Shown: positions 17,941 through 28,899 of the stretch, one piece after another
Position numbering within the stretch: position 1 is the stretch's first letter
How the letters are laid out: each line of letters begins with the position of its first letter
From: Prado023 sp963700475
GTDB taxonomy: Bacteria; Actinomycetota; Actinomycetes; S36-B12; CAIYMF01
NCBI GenBank assembly: GCA_963700475.1
Contig: CAVOXR010000015.1
Coordinates: 1-64,000, forward strand
DNA length: 64,000 nucleotides
Direction of reading: 5' to 3'
The notes under the pieces: model-generated
What the model saw: the letters and a program-made list of their open reading frames with translations, nothing else
Told to the model about the DNA's origin: nothing
Databases searched by the model: none
Translations under genes and position numbers: made by a program

Positions 17941-18351
17941 ATGACCGAGCGGACCCTGGTCCTGATCAAGCCCGACGGGGTCGCCCGCAACCTGATCGGC
18001 GAGGTGCTCGCCCGCATCGAGCGCAAGGGCCTTCGGATCGTCGCCCTGGAGCTGCGGACGCTCGATCGTGCGACGGCCGAGGCGCATTACGGCGAGCACG
18101 CCGCCAAGCCCTTCTTCGCCGACCTGGTGGACTTCATCACCTCCGGCCCCCTCGTCGCCGCTGTGGTCGAGGGCCCCGACGCGATCGTTCAGTGGCGGGC
18201 CATGATGGGCGCCACCAACCCGGTCACCGCCGCCCCCGGCACGATCCGCGGAGACCTCGCCACGGTCATGCAGGAGAACGTCACGCACGGGTCGGACTCC
18301 CCGGAGTCGGCCGCCCGCGAGGTGGCGCTGTTCTTCCCCGGCCTCGCCTGA
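17941..18351 (+). CDS. ndk: Nucleoside diphosphate kinase
   Basis: 136 residues, normal length. The active-site histidine is in NVTHGSDSPESA, and the start TLVLIKPDGVARNLIGE is characteristic. It moves the gamma phosphate of ATP onto other nucleoside diphosphates by a phospho-histidine intermediate. AGGAGG lies a few bases before the ATG. The mreB operon follows after 91 bases. Confidence 0.96.
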   Translation: MTERTLVLIKPDGVARNLIGEVLARIERKGLRIVALELRTLDRATAEAHYGEHAAKPFFADLVDFITSGPLVAAVVEGPDAIVQWRAMMGATNPVTAAPGTIRGDLATVMQENVTHGSDSPESAAREVALFFPGLA

Positions 18352-18442
18352 ACCACCCGATGCGCCCTGCACCGCCCGCCCGAAGGTCGGAACGGCGCGC
18401 GCCGAAGCCCGAGACCCACGCACTGACCGAACGATCCGAGGG

Positions 18443-19489
18443 GTGAGCGCGGTGGCCGACATCAACCGGCACCTCTTCGCCGGGCGCGACCTCGCGATCG
18501 ACCTCGGCACCGCGACGACGCTGGTCTACGTGCGGGGTGCGGGGATCGCCCTGGTCGAGCCCTCGATCGTGGCGGTGTCCGCCGACACCGGCGCGCTGGT
18601 CGGCGTCGGCAACGACGCCAAGGCCATGCTCGGCCGCACCCCGGAGCACATCGTCACCGTCCGCCCGCTGCGCGACGGTGTCATCGCCGACTTCGACAAC
18701 GCTGAGCGGATGCTTCGCTACTTCGTGGGGCGGGTGCACAAGCGCAGCTTCTGGTCACGGCCCCGGATCGTCGTCGCCGTCCCGAGCGGGATCACGGGCG
18801 TGGAGCGCCGGGCCGTGCGCGACGCCTGCTACGCCGCGGGGGCCCGCGAGGTGCACCTGATGGAGGAGCCGATGGCAGCCGCGATCGGCGCCGGCCTGCC
18901 CGTCCATGAGGCGACCGGATCGATGGTCGTGGACATCGGGGGCGGCACCACCGAGGTCGCCGTGCTGGCCCTTGGCGGGACCGTGACCTCCATGTCGGTG
19001 CGCGTCGGCGGCGACCGCCTCGACGAGGCGATCATCAGCTACGCCAAGAAGGAGTACTCCCTGCTGATCGGGGAGCGCACCGCCGAGGACGTCAAGATCG
19101 CCGTCGGCTCGGCGTTCCCGTCGGCCGACGAGCCCGGCTCCGCGCTGCGCGGCCGCGACCTCGTGACCGGCCTGCCGCGAACCGTCGACGTGACCGCCGA
19201 GGAGATCCGCTGGGCCCTGGACGAGCCGGTGCAGGCCATCGTCGATGCGGTGGCCTCGACCCTGGACCGCACCCCGCCCGAGCTCTCCGGCGACGTCCTC
19301 GCGCGCGGGATCGTGCTCACGGGCGGGGGTGCGCTGCTCGCCGGCATGGACACTCGTCTGGCCAGCGAGACCGGCATGCCTGTGGTGGTCGCCGAGAACC
19401 CGACACATGCGGTCGTGCTGGGCGCGGGCCGCGCGGTCGAGTCGTTCGACGCGCTGTCGCGTGTCCTGATCGCGGAGCCGCGGCACTGA
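18443..19489 (+). CDS. mreB: Rod shape-determining actin homologue MreB
   Basis: 348 residues beginning at GTG 18443 (GAGGG upstream). Actin-fold nucleotide motifs are present: IDLGTATTLVYV (phosphate 1), DIGGGTTEVAVLALGG (phosphate 2) and GIVLTGGGALLAGMD (adenosine). It forms membrane-bound filaments that steer lateral wall synthesis with MreC, MreD, PBP2 and RodA, all encoded next. Its stop overlaps the mreC start. Confidence 0.96.
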   Translation: MSAVADINRHLFAGRDLAIDLGTATTLVYVRGAGIALVEPSIVAVSADTGALVGVGNDAKAMLGRTPEHIVTVRPLRDGVIADFDNAERMLRYFVGRVHKRSFWSRPRIVVAVPSGITGVERRAVRDACYAAGAREVHLMEEPMAAAIGAGLPVHEATGSMVVDIGGGTTEVAVLALGGTVTSMSVRVGGDRLDEAIISYAKKEYSLLIGERTAEDVKIAVGSAFPSADEPGSALRGRDLVTGLPRTVDVTAEEIRWALDEPVQAIVDAVASTLDRTPPELSGDVLARGIVLTGGGALLAGMDTRLASETGMPVVVAENPTHAVVLGAGRAVESFDALSRVLIAEPRH

Positions 19490-20307
19490 TGGCCTGGCGC
19501 AGCACGCGGGTGCTCGTGGGGGCCGTCGTGGCGGTGGCCGTGCTGCTCATCCTGATCGACGTGCGCGGCTCGGGGCCGACCGACGCGCTGCGCGGGATCG
19601 CCGGTGCCGTCGCGGGTCCACCCGAGCGCGCCCTGGGCTGGGTCCGCACCCACGCAGGCGGGTGGCTGGGCGGCTCGGCGGAGGAACAGGCCCGGATCGC
19701 CGAGCTGGAGGACGAACTGGCCAAGGCGCGGGCCGCCGCGGGAGCGGCCGCAGCCGGCGCCCTGGCCGAGGCGGACACCCGAGCACTGGCGGCGCTGGCA
19801 CCCTCCGAGGGCTTCACCCCGGTTCCCGGGCGCGTGGTCTCGGTGTCCGCCGCCCAGGATCCCGCGCGTTCGGCGGCCATCTCTGCCGGTTCTGGCGACG
19901 ATGTCCGTGCGGGCCTGGCCGTGGTCGGCGCCATGGGCCTGGCTGGCATCGTCGACTCGGTCTCGCCCCAGCTGTCCACCGTTCGCCTCGTTGTCGACCC
20001 GTCCACCGAGATCGCCGCGCGGGTGGCCTCCTCCGGCGAGGTGGGGGTGTTCCGCGGGACCGGCAGCGCAGGGCGTTTCGAGCTCCTCGACCCGCTCGGG
20101 CGAATGGCGCAGGGCGACCTCATCGTCACCATGGGGACCCCGGGGGGTGAGCTGCCCGCGGACCTCCCCCTGGGAACCATCGCGGTGGTGACCGGGTCGT
20201 CGGCCGCGCTGACCCGGGCCGCGGAGGTCACCCCGGCGGTCGACGACTCCACGCTGGACCGCGTGGCCGTGCTGGTGCCCGAAACTCAAGCGGACGGCCG
20301 GTCGTGA
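19489..20307 (+). CDS. mreC: Rod shape-determining protein MreC
   Basis: 272 residues. One N-terminal membrane helix (VLVGAVVAVAVLLILIDV), a coiled coil (about 65-95, EEQARIAELEDELAKARAA) and the beta-rich extracellular domain (GRVVSVSAAQDPARSA, GVVGA-like VVGAMGLAGIVDSV). It bridges MreB to penicillin-binding proteins in the envelope. The stop overlaps the mreD GTG. This is the last clean gene before the indel-rich stretch. Confidence 0.93.
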   Translation: MAWRSTRVLVGAVVAVAVLLILIDVRGSGPTDALRGIAGAVAGPPERALGWVRTHAGGWLGGSAEEQARIAELEDELAKARAAAGAAAAGALAEADTRALAALAPSEGFTPVPGRVVSVSAAQDPARSAAISAGSGDDVRAGLAVVGAMGLAGIVDSVSPQLSTVRLVVDPSTEIAARVASSGEVGVFRGTGSAGRFELLDPLGRMAQGDLIVTMGTPGGELPADLPLGTIAVVTGSSAALTRAAEVTPAVDDSTLDRVAVLVPETQADGRS

Positions 20308-20871
20308 GCACGCCCGGCGTGGTCGCGCGGTGCCTGGGTGGTGCTCGCCCTCGTGCTGGTCGCGCTGGCGATCGTGCAGGTCAGCCTCGTGGACTTCCTG
20401 CCGACCCCGTGGGCGGTTCCCGACCTCGTGGTCGTCGCCGTCCTGGCCGTCGCCGTCGCCCGAGGGCCGCTCATCGGCGGACTGGTCGGCGCTGGGGCGG
20501 GGCTGATCCTCGACCTCATCCCACCGGCCGCGGGTCCCCTCGGTGGCTGGATGCTGGTGCTGGCGCTGGCCGGCGCCGTGATGGGCCGGGTCGCTGAGAC
20601 CTACCAGCCGGGGCCCTTCACCGCCATGCTCCTGCTGGCAATCGGGGCAGGCGCCGTCGTGGTGGCGCGAGCGGCCGTGCTGTGGTTCGCGGGATGGTCG
20701 GTTGACGTGTCGGTGCTCGGTGCGGCCGTCGCGAGCGCGGCTTGGGCGCTGCGTCCTCGCCCCTCTCGCGCTATTGCTCGTGACCCGTTCGAGCAAGCCG
20801 GCCCCGCCGACCCCGGTCCGACTCGCGTCGCCCGGGGGGCCGGCTCGGCCGGGGGAGTGGGAGCGTCGTGA
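20304..20871 (+). CDS. mreD: Rod shape-determining protein MreD (frameshifted)
   Basis: GTG 20304 overlaps the mreC stop. The first residues (STPGVVAR) break near 20330 and continue one frame over as VVLALVLVALAIVQVSLVDF, LIGGLVGAGAGLILDLIPPA and further membrane helices. A second disturbance near 20750 moves the last helix (VLAPLALLLVTR) to another frame. The reading ending at TGA 20869 overlaps the mrdA start. With about 180 residues and five helices it fits MreD. The breaks are judged sequence errors. Confidence 0.8.
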
Positions 20872-22989
20872 CCGACCGCGTCCATGCCCGCCTGCTCATC
20901 CTCGCCGTCCTCGTGATGTCGCTGGTCGGAACGCTGGCGGCGCGGGCGTTCAGCCTGCAGGTCGTGGACGCCGATGAGGCCCGCGCAGCCGCTGAGGACA
21001 ACCGGGTCCGGGAGCTGGTGATCCCGGCCGCGCGGGGCATGGTCCTCGACCAGCAGGGCCGGCCCCTGGCCGCAAACAGGATCAGCCTCGACGTGTCCGT
21101 CGACCGACGTGAGCTACGTCGACTCGACGACGACGGCGCAGCCGTGCTGGACCGCCTCGCGGACCTGCTCGGGGTGCGCGCGGACCTCCTCACCGCCCGG
21201 CTGCAGAACTGCGGCACGCCCGGCGCACAGAAGCAGCCCAACTGCTGGAACGGCGCGCCCGGGGCCGATCCGGTGGTCGCCCGCGATGTGGGGATCGACG
21301 CTGCGGGGCAGGTCATGGCCGATCCGACGGGCTATCCGGCCGTCGCGATCGACCGGGTGCCGGTGCGGCAGTACCCGGGGGAGTCGTTGGCCGCGCACAC
21401 GCTGGGCCATGTCGGAGTCGTCACCGCCGAGGATGTCGCGGCCGACCCCGAGCTCGACGGGCGCACCGGCCCGCGGCCAGGCAGGGCTCGAGCTCGTCCA
21501 CGACGAGGCGCTGCGCGGCCAGCCGGGGCTGCGAGCGCGTGACCGTCGACAGCGCCGGGCATCGGGCGTCCGGCGGCGTCGAGGTCCCCGCGGTGCCGGG
21601 CAGGACCCTGGTCACGACCATCGACGCCGAGCTGCAGGCCGTCGTCGAGGAGCAGCTCCGGGCCGCGATCACCCGCGCCCGTGGGCGCATCGACGGATCA
21701 CCGGCACGCCCTACACCGCCGACGGCGGGGCCGCGGTCGTGCTCGACGTGCGCACCGGGGCCGTCCTGGCGCTGGCCTCGGCCCCGGACTTCGACGCCAA
21801 TGTGTGGACCGGGGGGATCGCCGACGAGGACTACGCGGGCGCTGACCGATCCCGATGCCGGGCAGCCGCTGCTCAACCGCGCGGTGCAGACCGCGCTCGC
21901 CCCCGCCTCGACGTTCAAGGTCGTCAGCGCGGCTGCCGCGCTCGAGGCCGGGCTACTCCACGAACGCCGCCTACGACTGCCCCAGCAGCTACTCGGTGGG
22001 CGGTCGGGCGTTCCAGAACTACCGCTCGCGTGCCTACGGACCGATCTCGCTCACCCGCGCGCTGGAGGTCTCCTGCGACACGGTCTTCTACCGCCTGGCC
22101 CACGAGCAGTGGCGGGCCGACGGCGGCTCGAAGCCCGTCGACGACCCGGGCGACCTCATCGCCACGACTGCGTCCGACTTCGGCTTCGGCCGGGCCACCG
22201 GGATCGACCTCCCGGGCGAGACCGCGGGTCGGGTCGCCTCGCGCGAGGCCAAAGCCGCCCAGTGGGAGCAGCGCCGCGACGAGTGGTGCGCGCGGGCGAA
22301 GGACGGGTACCCGGAGGTGCAGGATGCCGACCGTGCCCGCTACCTGACGCGCTTGGCGAAGGAGAACTGCACGGAGGGCATGCTCTGGCGGGTCGGTGAT
22401 GCCCTCAACGCCTCGATCGGGCAGGGCGACACCGCGGCGACCGTCCTCCAGGTGGCCACGGCCTACGCGGCCATCGCCAACGGCGGCACGCTCCATCGAC
22501 CACACCTGGCGCGGGCGCTGCTCGACGCCGACGGGTCGGTGGCCGAGGAGTTCGCCCCGGAGGTGGCTGGGCAACGTGTGCCGGTGCCCGCGGAGGACCT
22601 CGCGTTCCTGCGCCGGGCGCTGCGCGGGGTCATCGACACCGGTACCGCCCGGCGGCCGTTCGAGGGCTTCCCTCTCGAGGAGGTTCCGATCGCCGGCAAG
22701 ACCGGCACCGGTGAAGTGTCGGCCGGCAGGCGACGTCGTGGTTCGCGTCCTTCGCGCCGGCCGATGACCCCCGGTACGCCGTCGTGATCATGGTGTCCCA
22801 GGGTGGCACCGGAGCAGGCACGTCGGGCGCCAGTGTGAGGGGCATCTACGAGGCGCTGTTCGGTGTGCGCGACGGGTGCGCCGATCCGACGCGCAGCGTT
22901 CTGGTTGGTGGCGACGTCGCCAGGGCCTGCCGACGATGGGCGCGGATGGCGTGCCCGTCGCGCCGGACCAGGGATCTGGGTCGCCGTGA
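20868..22989 (+). CDS. mrdA: Penicillin-binding protein 2, elongation transpeptidase (multiple frameshifts)
   Basis: GTG 20868 begins a cytoplasmic tail and membrane anchor (LLILAVLVMSLVGTLAARAF). The dimerisation domain follows (PAARGMVLDQQGRPLAANR). Transpeptidase motifs are the catalytic STFK (LAPASTFKVVSA), SCDTVFYRLAHEQ and KTGTGEV, with GTP-like GFGRATGIDLPGE. The frame changes near 21465, 21540, 21690, 21845, 21950, 22725 and 22925, yet the protein is continuous when frames are joined. It ends at TGA 22987, overlapping rodA. It cross-links septal-independent side-wall peptidoglycan together with RodA. Confidence 0.88.
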
Positions 22990-24200
22990 CGCTTCTTCGC
23001 ACCGCGCCGCCGATGGGTGCCCGCACCAGCCCGCCGCGGCTGCGCCAGTGGGACTGGCTCCTGGTGCTCTCCGCGGTGTCGCTGTGCCTGCTCGGGGCTG
23101 CGCTGATCTGGTCGGCCACCTCGGCCCGGCTCGTCGCGGCCGGACAGTGGTCGGGGACGTCCGCCGTCCGCCAGGTGATGAACCTGATGCTCGGACTGGG
23201 CTGCGTGCCGGTGGTGTCCCGGCTGGGCCACCGAGCGATCGGCGCTACACGCCCCTGCTGTACGCCGCCAGCCTCGCCGGGCTGGTGCTCGTCCTCTCAC
23301 CCCTGGGCAGCACGATCAACGGTGCCCAGGCCTGGATCCGGCTGCCCGCCGGCTTCACGATCCAGCCCTCGGAGTTCGCCAAGGTCGCGATCATCGTGGG
23401 TGTGGCCCTGGTGCTCGCCGACCGGAGCCCGTCGGACGCGCCCGACCTGGCGCACGCTGGTGCGTGCGCTTGCCATCGCGGTGGTTCCCGTGGCGCTGAT
23501 CATGCTGCAGCCCGACCTGGGCACGGTCCTGGTGATCCTGTCGATCGTCGTCGGGATGCTCGCCATCGCCGGTGTGCGCCTCGTGCACCTGCTGGTCCTC
23601 GCCGCCCTGGGCGCGGTGGCGGTCGCGGGGGCGTTCCTCCTGGGACTGGTGGACGACTACCAGATCGACCGGCTCACGGCGTTCGCGCGACCCGAGGAGG
23701 GGGCGCGCACCTTCGGGTACAACACGCAGCAGGCACGGATCGCGATCGGGGCCGGCGGCCGCCCGGCCGCGGCTGGGCAATGGGAGCCAGACCCAGGGCG
23801 GGTTCGTCCCGTTCAACCACACGGACTTCGTCTTCTCGGTGGCCGGCGAGGAGCTCGGGTTCCTGGCGTGAGCGCGCTGCTTGGGCTGCCGGCGGTGGTG
23901 CTCTGGCGCGGCCTGACCATCGCGCTGCGCGCCCGCGACCTGTTCGGCCGCCTCGTCGCCAGCGGGGTCGTGCTGTGGTTCGGGCTGCAGGCCTTCGAGA
24001 ACGTCGGCATGAACCTCGGGATCATGCCGGTGACCGGGGTGCCCCTGCCGTTCGTGTCCTACGGCGGGTCCTCGATGTTCGCCGCATGGATCGGGATCGG
24101 ACTGCTGCTCAACATCCACGCAGGGGCGACGGCGCGAGGACTGAGCGGGGAGTCGGCGGACCGACCGGATCGCCGGGCTCCTGGAGAACCGGCCGGCCCG
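22986..24200 (+). CDS. rodA: Peptidoglycan glycosyltransferase RodA (SEDS family, multiple frameshifts)
   Basis: GTG 22986 overlaps the mrdA stop. SEDS landmarks appear in order over shifting frames: WDWLLVLSAVSLCLLG, INGAQAWIRLPAGFTIQPSE, LMLQPDLGTVLVI (as IMLQPDLGTVLVIL), QGGFVPFNHTDFVFSVAGEE and GMNLGIMPVTGVPLPFVSYG. Frames break near 23240, 23445, 23765 and 23870. The exact stop is unclear: the last frame runs on past the end of lemA on the other strand, so the true end is probably between 24140 and 24200. It polymerises lipid II with PBP2. Confidence 0.87.
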
Positions 24201-24203
24201 GCC

Positions 24204-24761
24204 TCAGAACGCCACCTGCGGTGGGGCCTGGTGGGCGTCCGGGGCCTCGTAGAAGTCCCGCTTGTGCACCGCGGCCATGCGGGCAGAACAGCATCCACGG
24301 GAACGTCGCGACGGCGGTGTTCAGCGAGGCGATGGCGTCGTTGTAGTACTGCCGGGCGAAGGCGAGTTGGTCCTCGGTCTCTGCCGAGCTCCTGCTGCAG
24401 GGCGATGAAGTTCGCTGACGCCTTGAGGTCGCGTAGGCCTCGGCGACCGCGAGGATGTTTACCAGGGACGTGTCCAGGGCGGCCTCGGCCGCGGCCTGGT
24501 CCGCGACGGAGCCGGACTTCGCCGCTGCAGTGACCGCGGCACGGGCCGCCGTCACCTCCTCGAGGACGCCGCTCTCGTGCGCGGCGTATCCCTTGACGGT
24601 CGCCACCAGGTTGGGGATCAGGTCGGCCCGCCGCGTCAGCTGCACGTCGATCCCGCCGAGGGCCTCCTGCGCCCGTATGTCGAGCCGTCGCAGCTTGTTG
24701 AAGCCCACGATCATGATCCCACGACCACGAGGATCACGACCAGGCCGATCAGCCAACCCAT
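24204..24761 (-). CDS. lemA: LemA family protein (frameshifted)
   Basis: Starts at ATG 24761 with GAGGTGG upstream. A membrane helix (GWLIGLVVILVVVG) is followed by FNKLRRLDIRAQEALGGIDV and QLTRRADLIPNLVATVKGYA, the LemA signature. The helical bundle continues to YYNDAIASLNTAVATFP and the conserved end EAPDAHQAPPQVAF near 24206. Single-base breaks lie near 24715, 24430-24395 and 24290. It is downstream of the DUF2207 gene, a common pairing. Both are membrane proteins of unclear role. Confidence 0.85.
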
Positions 24762-24794
24762 CACGACATCCACCTCTCATCGATCGTGATCGAG

Positions 24795-26591
24795 TCACCA
24801 CGAACCGCCGCCGCCCCCGCCGCCGCCACCGCCGAACCCGCCGCCGCCCCCGCTCGAGGAGGACGACTGCGAGGCGGTGTACGCCGAGATCGACTCGGAC
24901 ACCGCGGAGTTGAACGAGTCGAACTGGGAGCCAGAGTAGAAGTTCGCCGTACTGCGATCCCACGTAGGACGGGTACCAGCCCGGGATCGGCGGCTCGGAC
25001 TGCGTGCTCACCCGGTACTTCTCGGCCCAGCGATCCGCGACGCCGAAGGCCACCGCGTACGGCACGTAGGCGATGAACAGGTCCTTGCGGGCTGCGAAGT
25101 CGAACCGGTCCTCCGCCGACGGGGTGGACAGCAGCCGCTCGAACCCTCCGGCCTGCGACCACACGATCCGCCCGGCGGGGGTGCGGCGGTGGCCGACCCC
25201 GGTCGCGAGCAGCGTCACGCCGCCGATCGCGAACGCGGCGAAGGGAAGGCCCCGCATCGTCGCCCAGCCCAACCCGCTGAACCCCAGGGCGGCCAGCAGG
25301 ACCGCCAGCACCCCGCGAACCGCCCCAGGTACTCGTTGGGGCGCTGTGCGCACCAGGCCGGCGCTGGAGGCCCAGCTGCTCACGGCCGCGGCGGAGTCCT
25401 GCCCCGGCCTCGCGCAGGGTCTTGCCCGCGGAGATGGACCCGTCGGCCGAGAAGGCCGCCCCGGTGTGCGCAGGCCCAGGGAGTTCCCCACCGCCTGGGC
25501 GCCCGGGTCGAGCACGCCCCACTGGGCGTCCTGCGCCCGCCCGACGATCCGCCACGTGTCCGCGCCCGGGTTCTCCAGGGTCACGAACCCCCGGTCGGCC
25601 AGGTACAGGACTGTTGCCACCAGCGCCGCCGGCCCGTGCGACTCCGAGGCCATGTAGACCGTCTGGACGCGGGCCGAGGCCCTCGGCGGCGCGTACATGA
25701 CGGGAAGCCGGGGACTCCTCCGGCCGGTCCGCCCCCACGCGACCCCGGCCACCAGGGCCGCCCGGAGCCGACCAGTACCACGGGAGCGCGCCGGACGGAG
25801 CGACCGAGGATCGGGTCCCATCGGTGGACCACGGCAGGCCCGGACGGTCCGGGCGGGCGCTGCCATGGAGGCGCGCACGGTCATGCCGGCCGCGGCGGGA
25901 TGTCCGTGGCGGTGAGCACCAGGTCGCGGGCGCCCCCGCCCGTGATGCCGCAGGGCCCCGGGCCGCCGTCCGTCCCAGCGGAGCACTGGACCTGTCCGCT
26001 GGGCTCGGCAGCGAGATCGCGATGCGCGCTGTGCGGATCGCCATTTCCCAGCCCTGGGACACGACGTTCCAGTGGGCGCAGCCGGGCTCGCCGGTGTTTT
26101 CGCCCTCCGACGATTCGAACCTCCCGGCCGCACCGCGGCGGGCCGAGATCACCCCGTCGATGGCGTAGATGATCGTGTAGGTGTGTCGCCGGGGTCGAGG
26201 TACACGTCCGGTCGCCGATTTTCGCGACCAGGAACCCATCGCCGTCCTCCCAGTACGTCTCGTATCGGCATGCGCCCCGTCCACCGTCATTCCGCGGATC
26301 GTCGGGATGTGCCGCGCATCGGGTCGCTCGGGTCCGACACGTCCCAGTACCGGAAGATCCCGTGTAGCGCCCGGGAAGTCGGCGGTGATCTGCTGTTCGA
26401 CCGCCATGTGCCCGTCGGCGGCGACGGTCGACGCCGATCGCATGTCAGTGATGACGACGGGTCGTCGGCCGGCCCGGGGTGGTGGAGGCCAGGGAACCGG
26501 CCAGGGGCCAGAGCAGCCCGACCGTCGCCAGGAGGACCAGGCGACCTGCTACATCGCCGGTGCCCGCTGCTCGTCGGACCAGACCTACCAC
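24795..26591 (-). CDS. DUF2207 domain membrane protein with Gly-rich C terminus (multiple frameshifts)
   Basis: Joining frames gives a signal-like helix (GRLVLLATVGLLWPLAGSLA) and an outer domain (SASTVAADGHMAVEQQITAD, GIFRYWDVSD, THTYTIIYAIDGVIS). Membrane helices (AVVLVGSGLALVAGVAW, GVLAVLLAALGFSGLGWATM) and an inner domain (VATVLYLADRGFVTLENPG, AYVPYAVAFGVADRWAEKY) follow. It ends in serine and a run of glycines finishing GGSW just before TGA 24795. This order matches DUF2207 (YciQ-like) proteins. The start is uncertain; GTG 26591 is my best choice. At least eight indels interrupt it. Confidence 0.8.
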
Positions 26592-26712
26592 GCTAGAGAG
26601 TGGGCCGGCAACGACCTGACCGAGCATCTGCGTCATCTGCCGTCGTCAGAGCAGCCTCGTTCCATCCCCGACGCACCCTGCCGAGGTTTCGATTGCAGGA
26701 GGACCACCGCTG

Positions 26713-27782
26713 TCACCGCGCGTCCAGCTGTATGCCCCGGTCGATGGGGCTGGGAGGTCTGCGAGTGGTCCAGGCCGACGATCGCGGCTCCGTCGCTGCT
26801 CGGACAGCGATGGGTCCACGCGCCGGTCTCGCCCGTCTCGTAGATGTGGGCCGGCGGGCCGACGATGCAGCGGGTCGGGGTGCCGAGCGGTCGTCCTTGT
26901 CGGGTAGTCGAACCTCGGCGAGCACGTAGCGCATCGCGTCGATCCGGGCGCGCTTCTTGTCGTTGGCTCACGACCGTCCACGGCGCGATGTCGGTGTCGG
27001 TGTCGAACATGTCCTCCTTGGCCGCGGTGTAGTCGTCCCACTTGTCCAGCGAGGCCAGGTCGGTCGGGCGAGAGCTTCCACTGCCGCACCGGGTCGACCT
27101 GGCGGATGGTGAAGCGGGTGCGCTGCTCCGCGCGGCGACACCGAGAACCACAGCTTGATCAGGCTGATGCCGTCATCGCCGAGCATCTGCTCGAACTAGC
27201 GGCGCCTGCCGGATGAACTCGTCGTGCTGCTCGGCGGTGCAGAAGCCCATCACGCGCTCGACGCCGGCGCGGTTGTACCAGGACCGGTCGAACAGCACGA
27301 TCTCGCCCGCCGCGGGCAGGTGGTTGACGTAGCGCTGGAAGTACCACTGGGTGCGCTCCTCGCTCGGTCGGCTTCTCCAGCGCGACGACGCGGGCGCCGC
27401 GCGGGTTGAGGTGCTCCATGAAGCGCTTGATGGTGCCGCCCTTGCCCGCGGCGTCGCGGCCCTCGAACACGATCACGTGCCGCGGCCGGTGTCCTTGATC
27501 CACGTTCTGCAGCTTCAGCAGTTCGATCTGCAGCAGCCGCTTCTGCTCCTCGTACTCGTGCGCGGGTCATCCGCTCGTCGTACGGGTAGCCCTCCCGCCA
27601 GGTGTCGACCGGGACGCCGTCGGGGCCGAGCAGCACCGGGTCGTCGACCTCGTCCCACGTCTGTCGCGGTCAGGCCGAAGTGCAGCAGCGTCCTCGGCCG
27701 AGGTCCTGCAGCGCGTCGATGATGTCCGACAGGTCCATCATCGACTCGATGTCGAACTCCTGGGCATCGCGATCGCTGCTCA
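26713..27782 (-). CDS. ppk2: Polyphosphate kinase 2 (multiple frameshifts)
   Basis: From ATG 27782 (SSDRDAQEFDIESMMDLSDI) the protein can be followed through frames. It shows EYEEQKRLLQIELLKLQ-like helix, Walker A GRDAAGKGGTIKRF, FMEHLNPRGARVVALEKPT, QWYFQRYVNHLPAAGEIVLF, Walker B DRSWYNRAGVERVMGF, ISLIKLWFSVS, TIRQVDPVRQWKLSP and ASLDKWDDYTAAKEDMF. These are PPK2 motifs. The enzyme phosphorylates nucleotides from polyphosphate or the reverse. After TPDPLIVG-like sequence the frames diverge, so the end is only approximate. Confidence 0.85.
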
Positions 27783-27989
27783 TCGGACCCGATCATGGCC
27801 TGCGGTGGGCCAGGGCACGTCCGGCGCGGCATGCTTGCGAAGGCCGTCGATCTTGGAGCGGATCGTTTGCATTGCCGTATCGATCTCGGGCATGCGCCTG
27901 GGTCCAGACCCGCCGCTATCCTGCGGATTGGGCATCGCTCTGGAGCACTGGACCGGTTCCGCTCGGTGGTCTGCAAGGACTTCCTCGGC

Positions 27990-28545
27990 CAGGCCGCGTA
28001 CTGAAGCCGAACTGGCGCTTGGACTTCCTCAAGGGCGGGCGCCTGCCCTTCGTCCTTTGGCTGATCGCCTGGACCGACGCCTCGACCATCACCGCCTGGA
28101 CACTCCCTCGCCCTGCACGGCGAGCCCCGGCCTGATCTGGCTGGTCAAGGACGCCGTCATGCCCAACGCCGCTGGCAGAACGCACCGCATCGCCCTGGGC
28201 GGCGTTCATCGGCTTCGCACTGGTCCTCGGCCCGTACTGGCTCGCCCGATCCTTCCTGGTCGCCGAACGGACGCGCGGCACCCGCGTCGCTGCTGCGCCT
28301 CCGCCACCATCGCGTACGCGCTGGGCATTCGTCCTCATGATGGCCGCGACGGTCGGAAGATCTTCACCCTGCGGTACAGCACAGCCTCGTCGCGACGAAT
28401 GGTTCCGCGCGCGTGCGCCACCCTCAGTTCCTCGGAGGGTGGTCCTGTACGGGTCGTTCGCCCTCGTCAGCAGGGCGCTGGATCCCCTGGCTGGTGCTGG
28501 CGTAGGAATGGCTGGCGCTGTTCGTGCGAACATGTTCGGCGAGGA
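27990..28545 (+). CDS. Probable multi-pass membrane protein, frame-disrupted, family not recognised
   Basis: Coding-like hydrophobic pieces on the plus strand lie in different frames but in a sensible order: PNWRLDFLKGGRLPFVLWLI then AWTDASTITAW, GLIWLVKDAVMPNAAG, WAAFIGFALVLGPYWLARSF, WAFVLMMAATVG and LYGSFALVSRALD. This suggests three or four membrane helices in about 180 residues with several indels. The start is not found. The preceding stretch 27783-27990 shows no convincing gene on either strand. It is divergent from ppk2. Confidence 0.4.
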
Positions 28546-28551
28546 GGCCAC

Positions 28552-28721
28552 ATGGCGGGCTACCGGGATCGGATCGCCTACAAGGCCCGCACGGGAATAC
28601 TGCTCCCGCCGCTGGCCGACCTGTTCCCGCGGCGGATGCCGAGGCCACCCCGCGGCCCTGCTTCGGGGACCTGCCGCCGGTGGACGCCGAAGGCCAGACC
28701 TGCGCTGCCAAGTCAGGCTGA
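28552..28721 (+). CDS. Small hypothetical protein (about 56 aa, one frameshift)
   Basis: ATG 28552 follows GGAGG by four bases, a strong ribosome site. The reading MAGYRDRIAYKARTGILLPP continues LADLFP and, one frame over, AADAEATPRPCFGDLPPVDA to TGA 28719. It is basic then acidic with two cysteines. No family recognised. It lies directly after the disrupted membrane ORF, in the indel-rich stretch. Confidence 0.4.
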
Positions 28722-28899
28722 CCCGGCGCGGGCCAGAGCCCAACCTGGCGCCGATCCAGTGGAAGTTCGTCGAGGCGATACCAGGAGCCGCTGGACCGAC
28801 GGTTGAGCCCGGTGGGCAACTCCGCGACAGGGGCGGATTTCTGCGGATCCGTCTACCCTTTGTCGGGATCCGTCAACCTTCAAGTCGTTCCAGCGCCGC

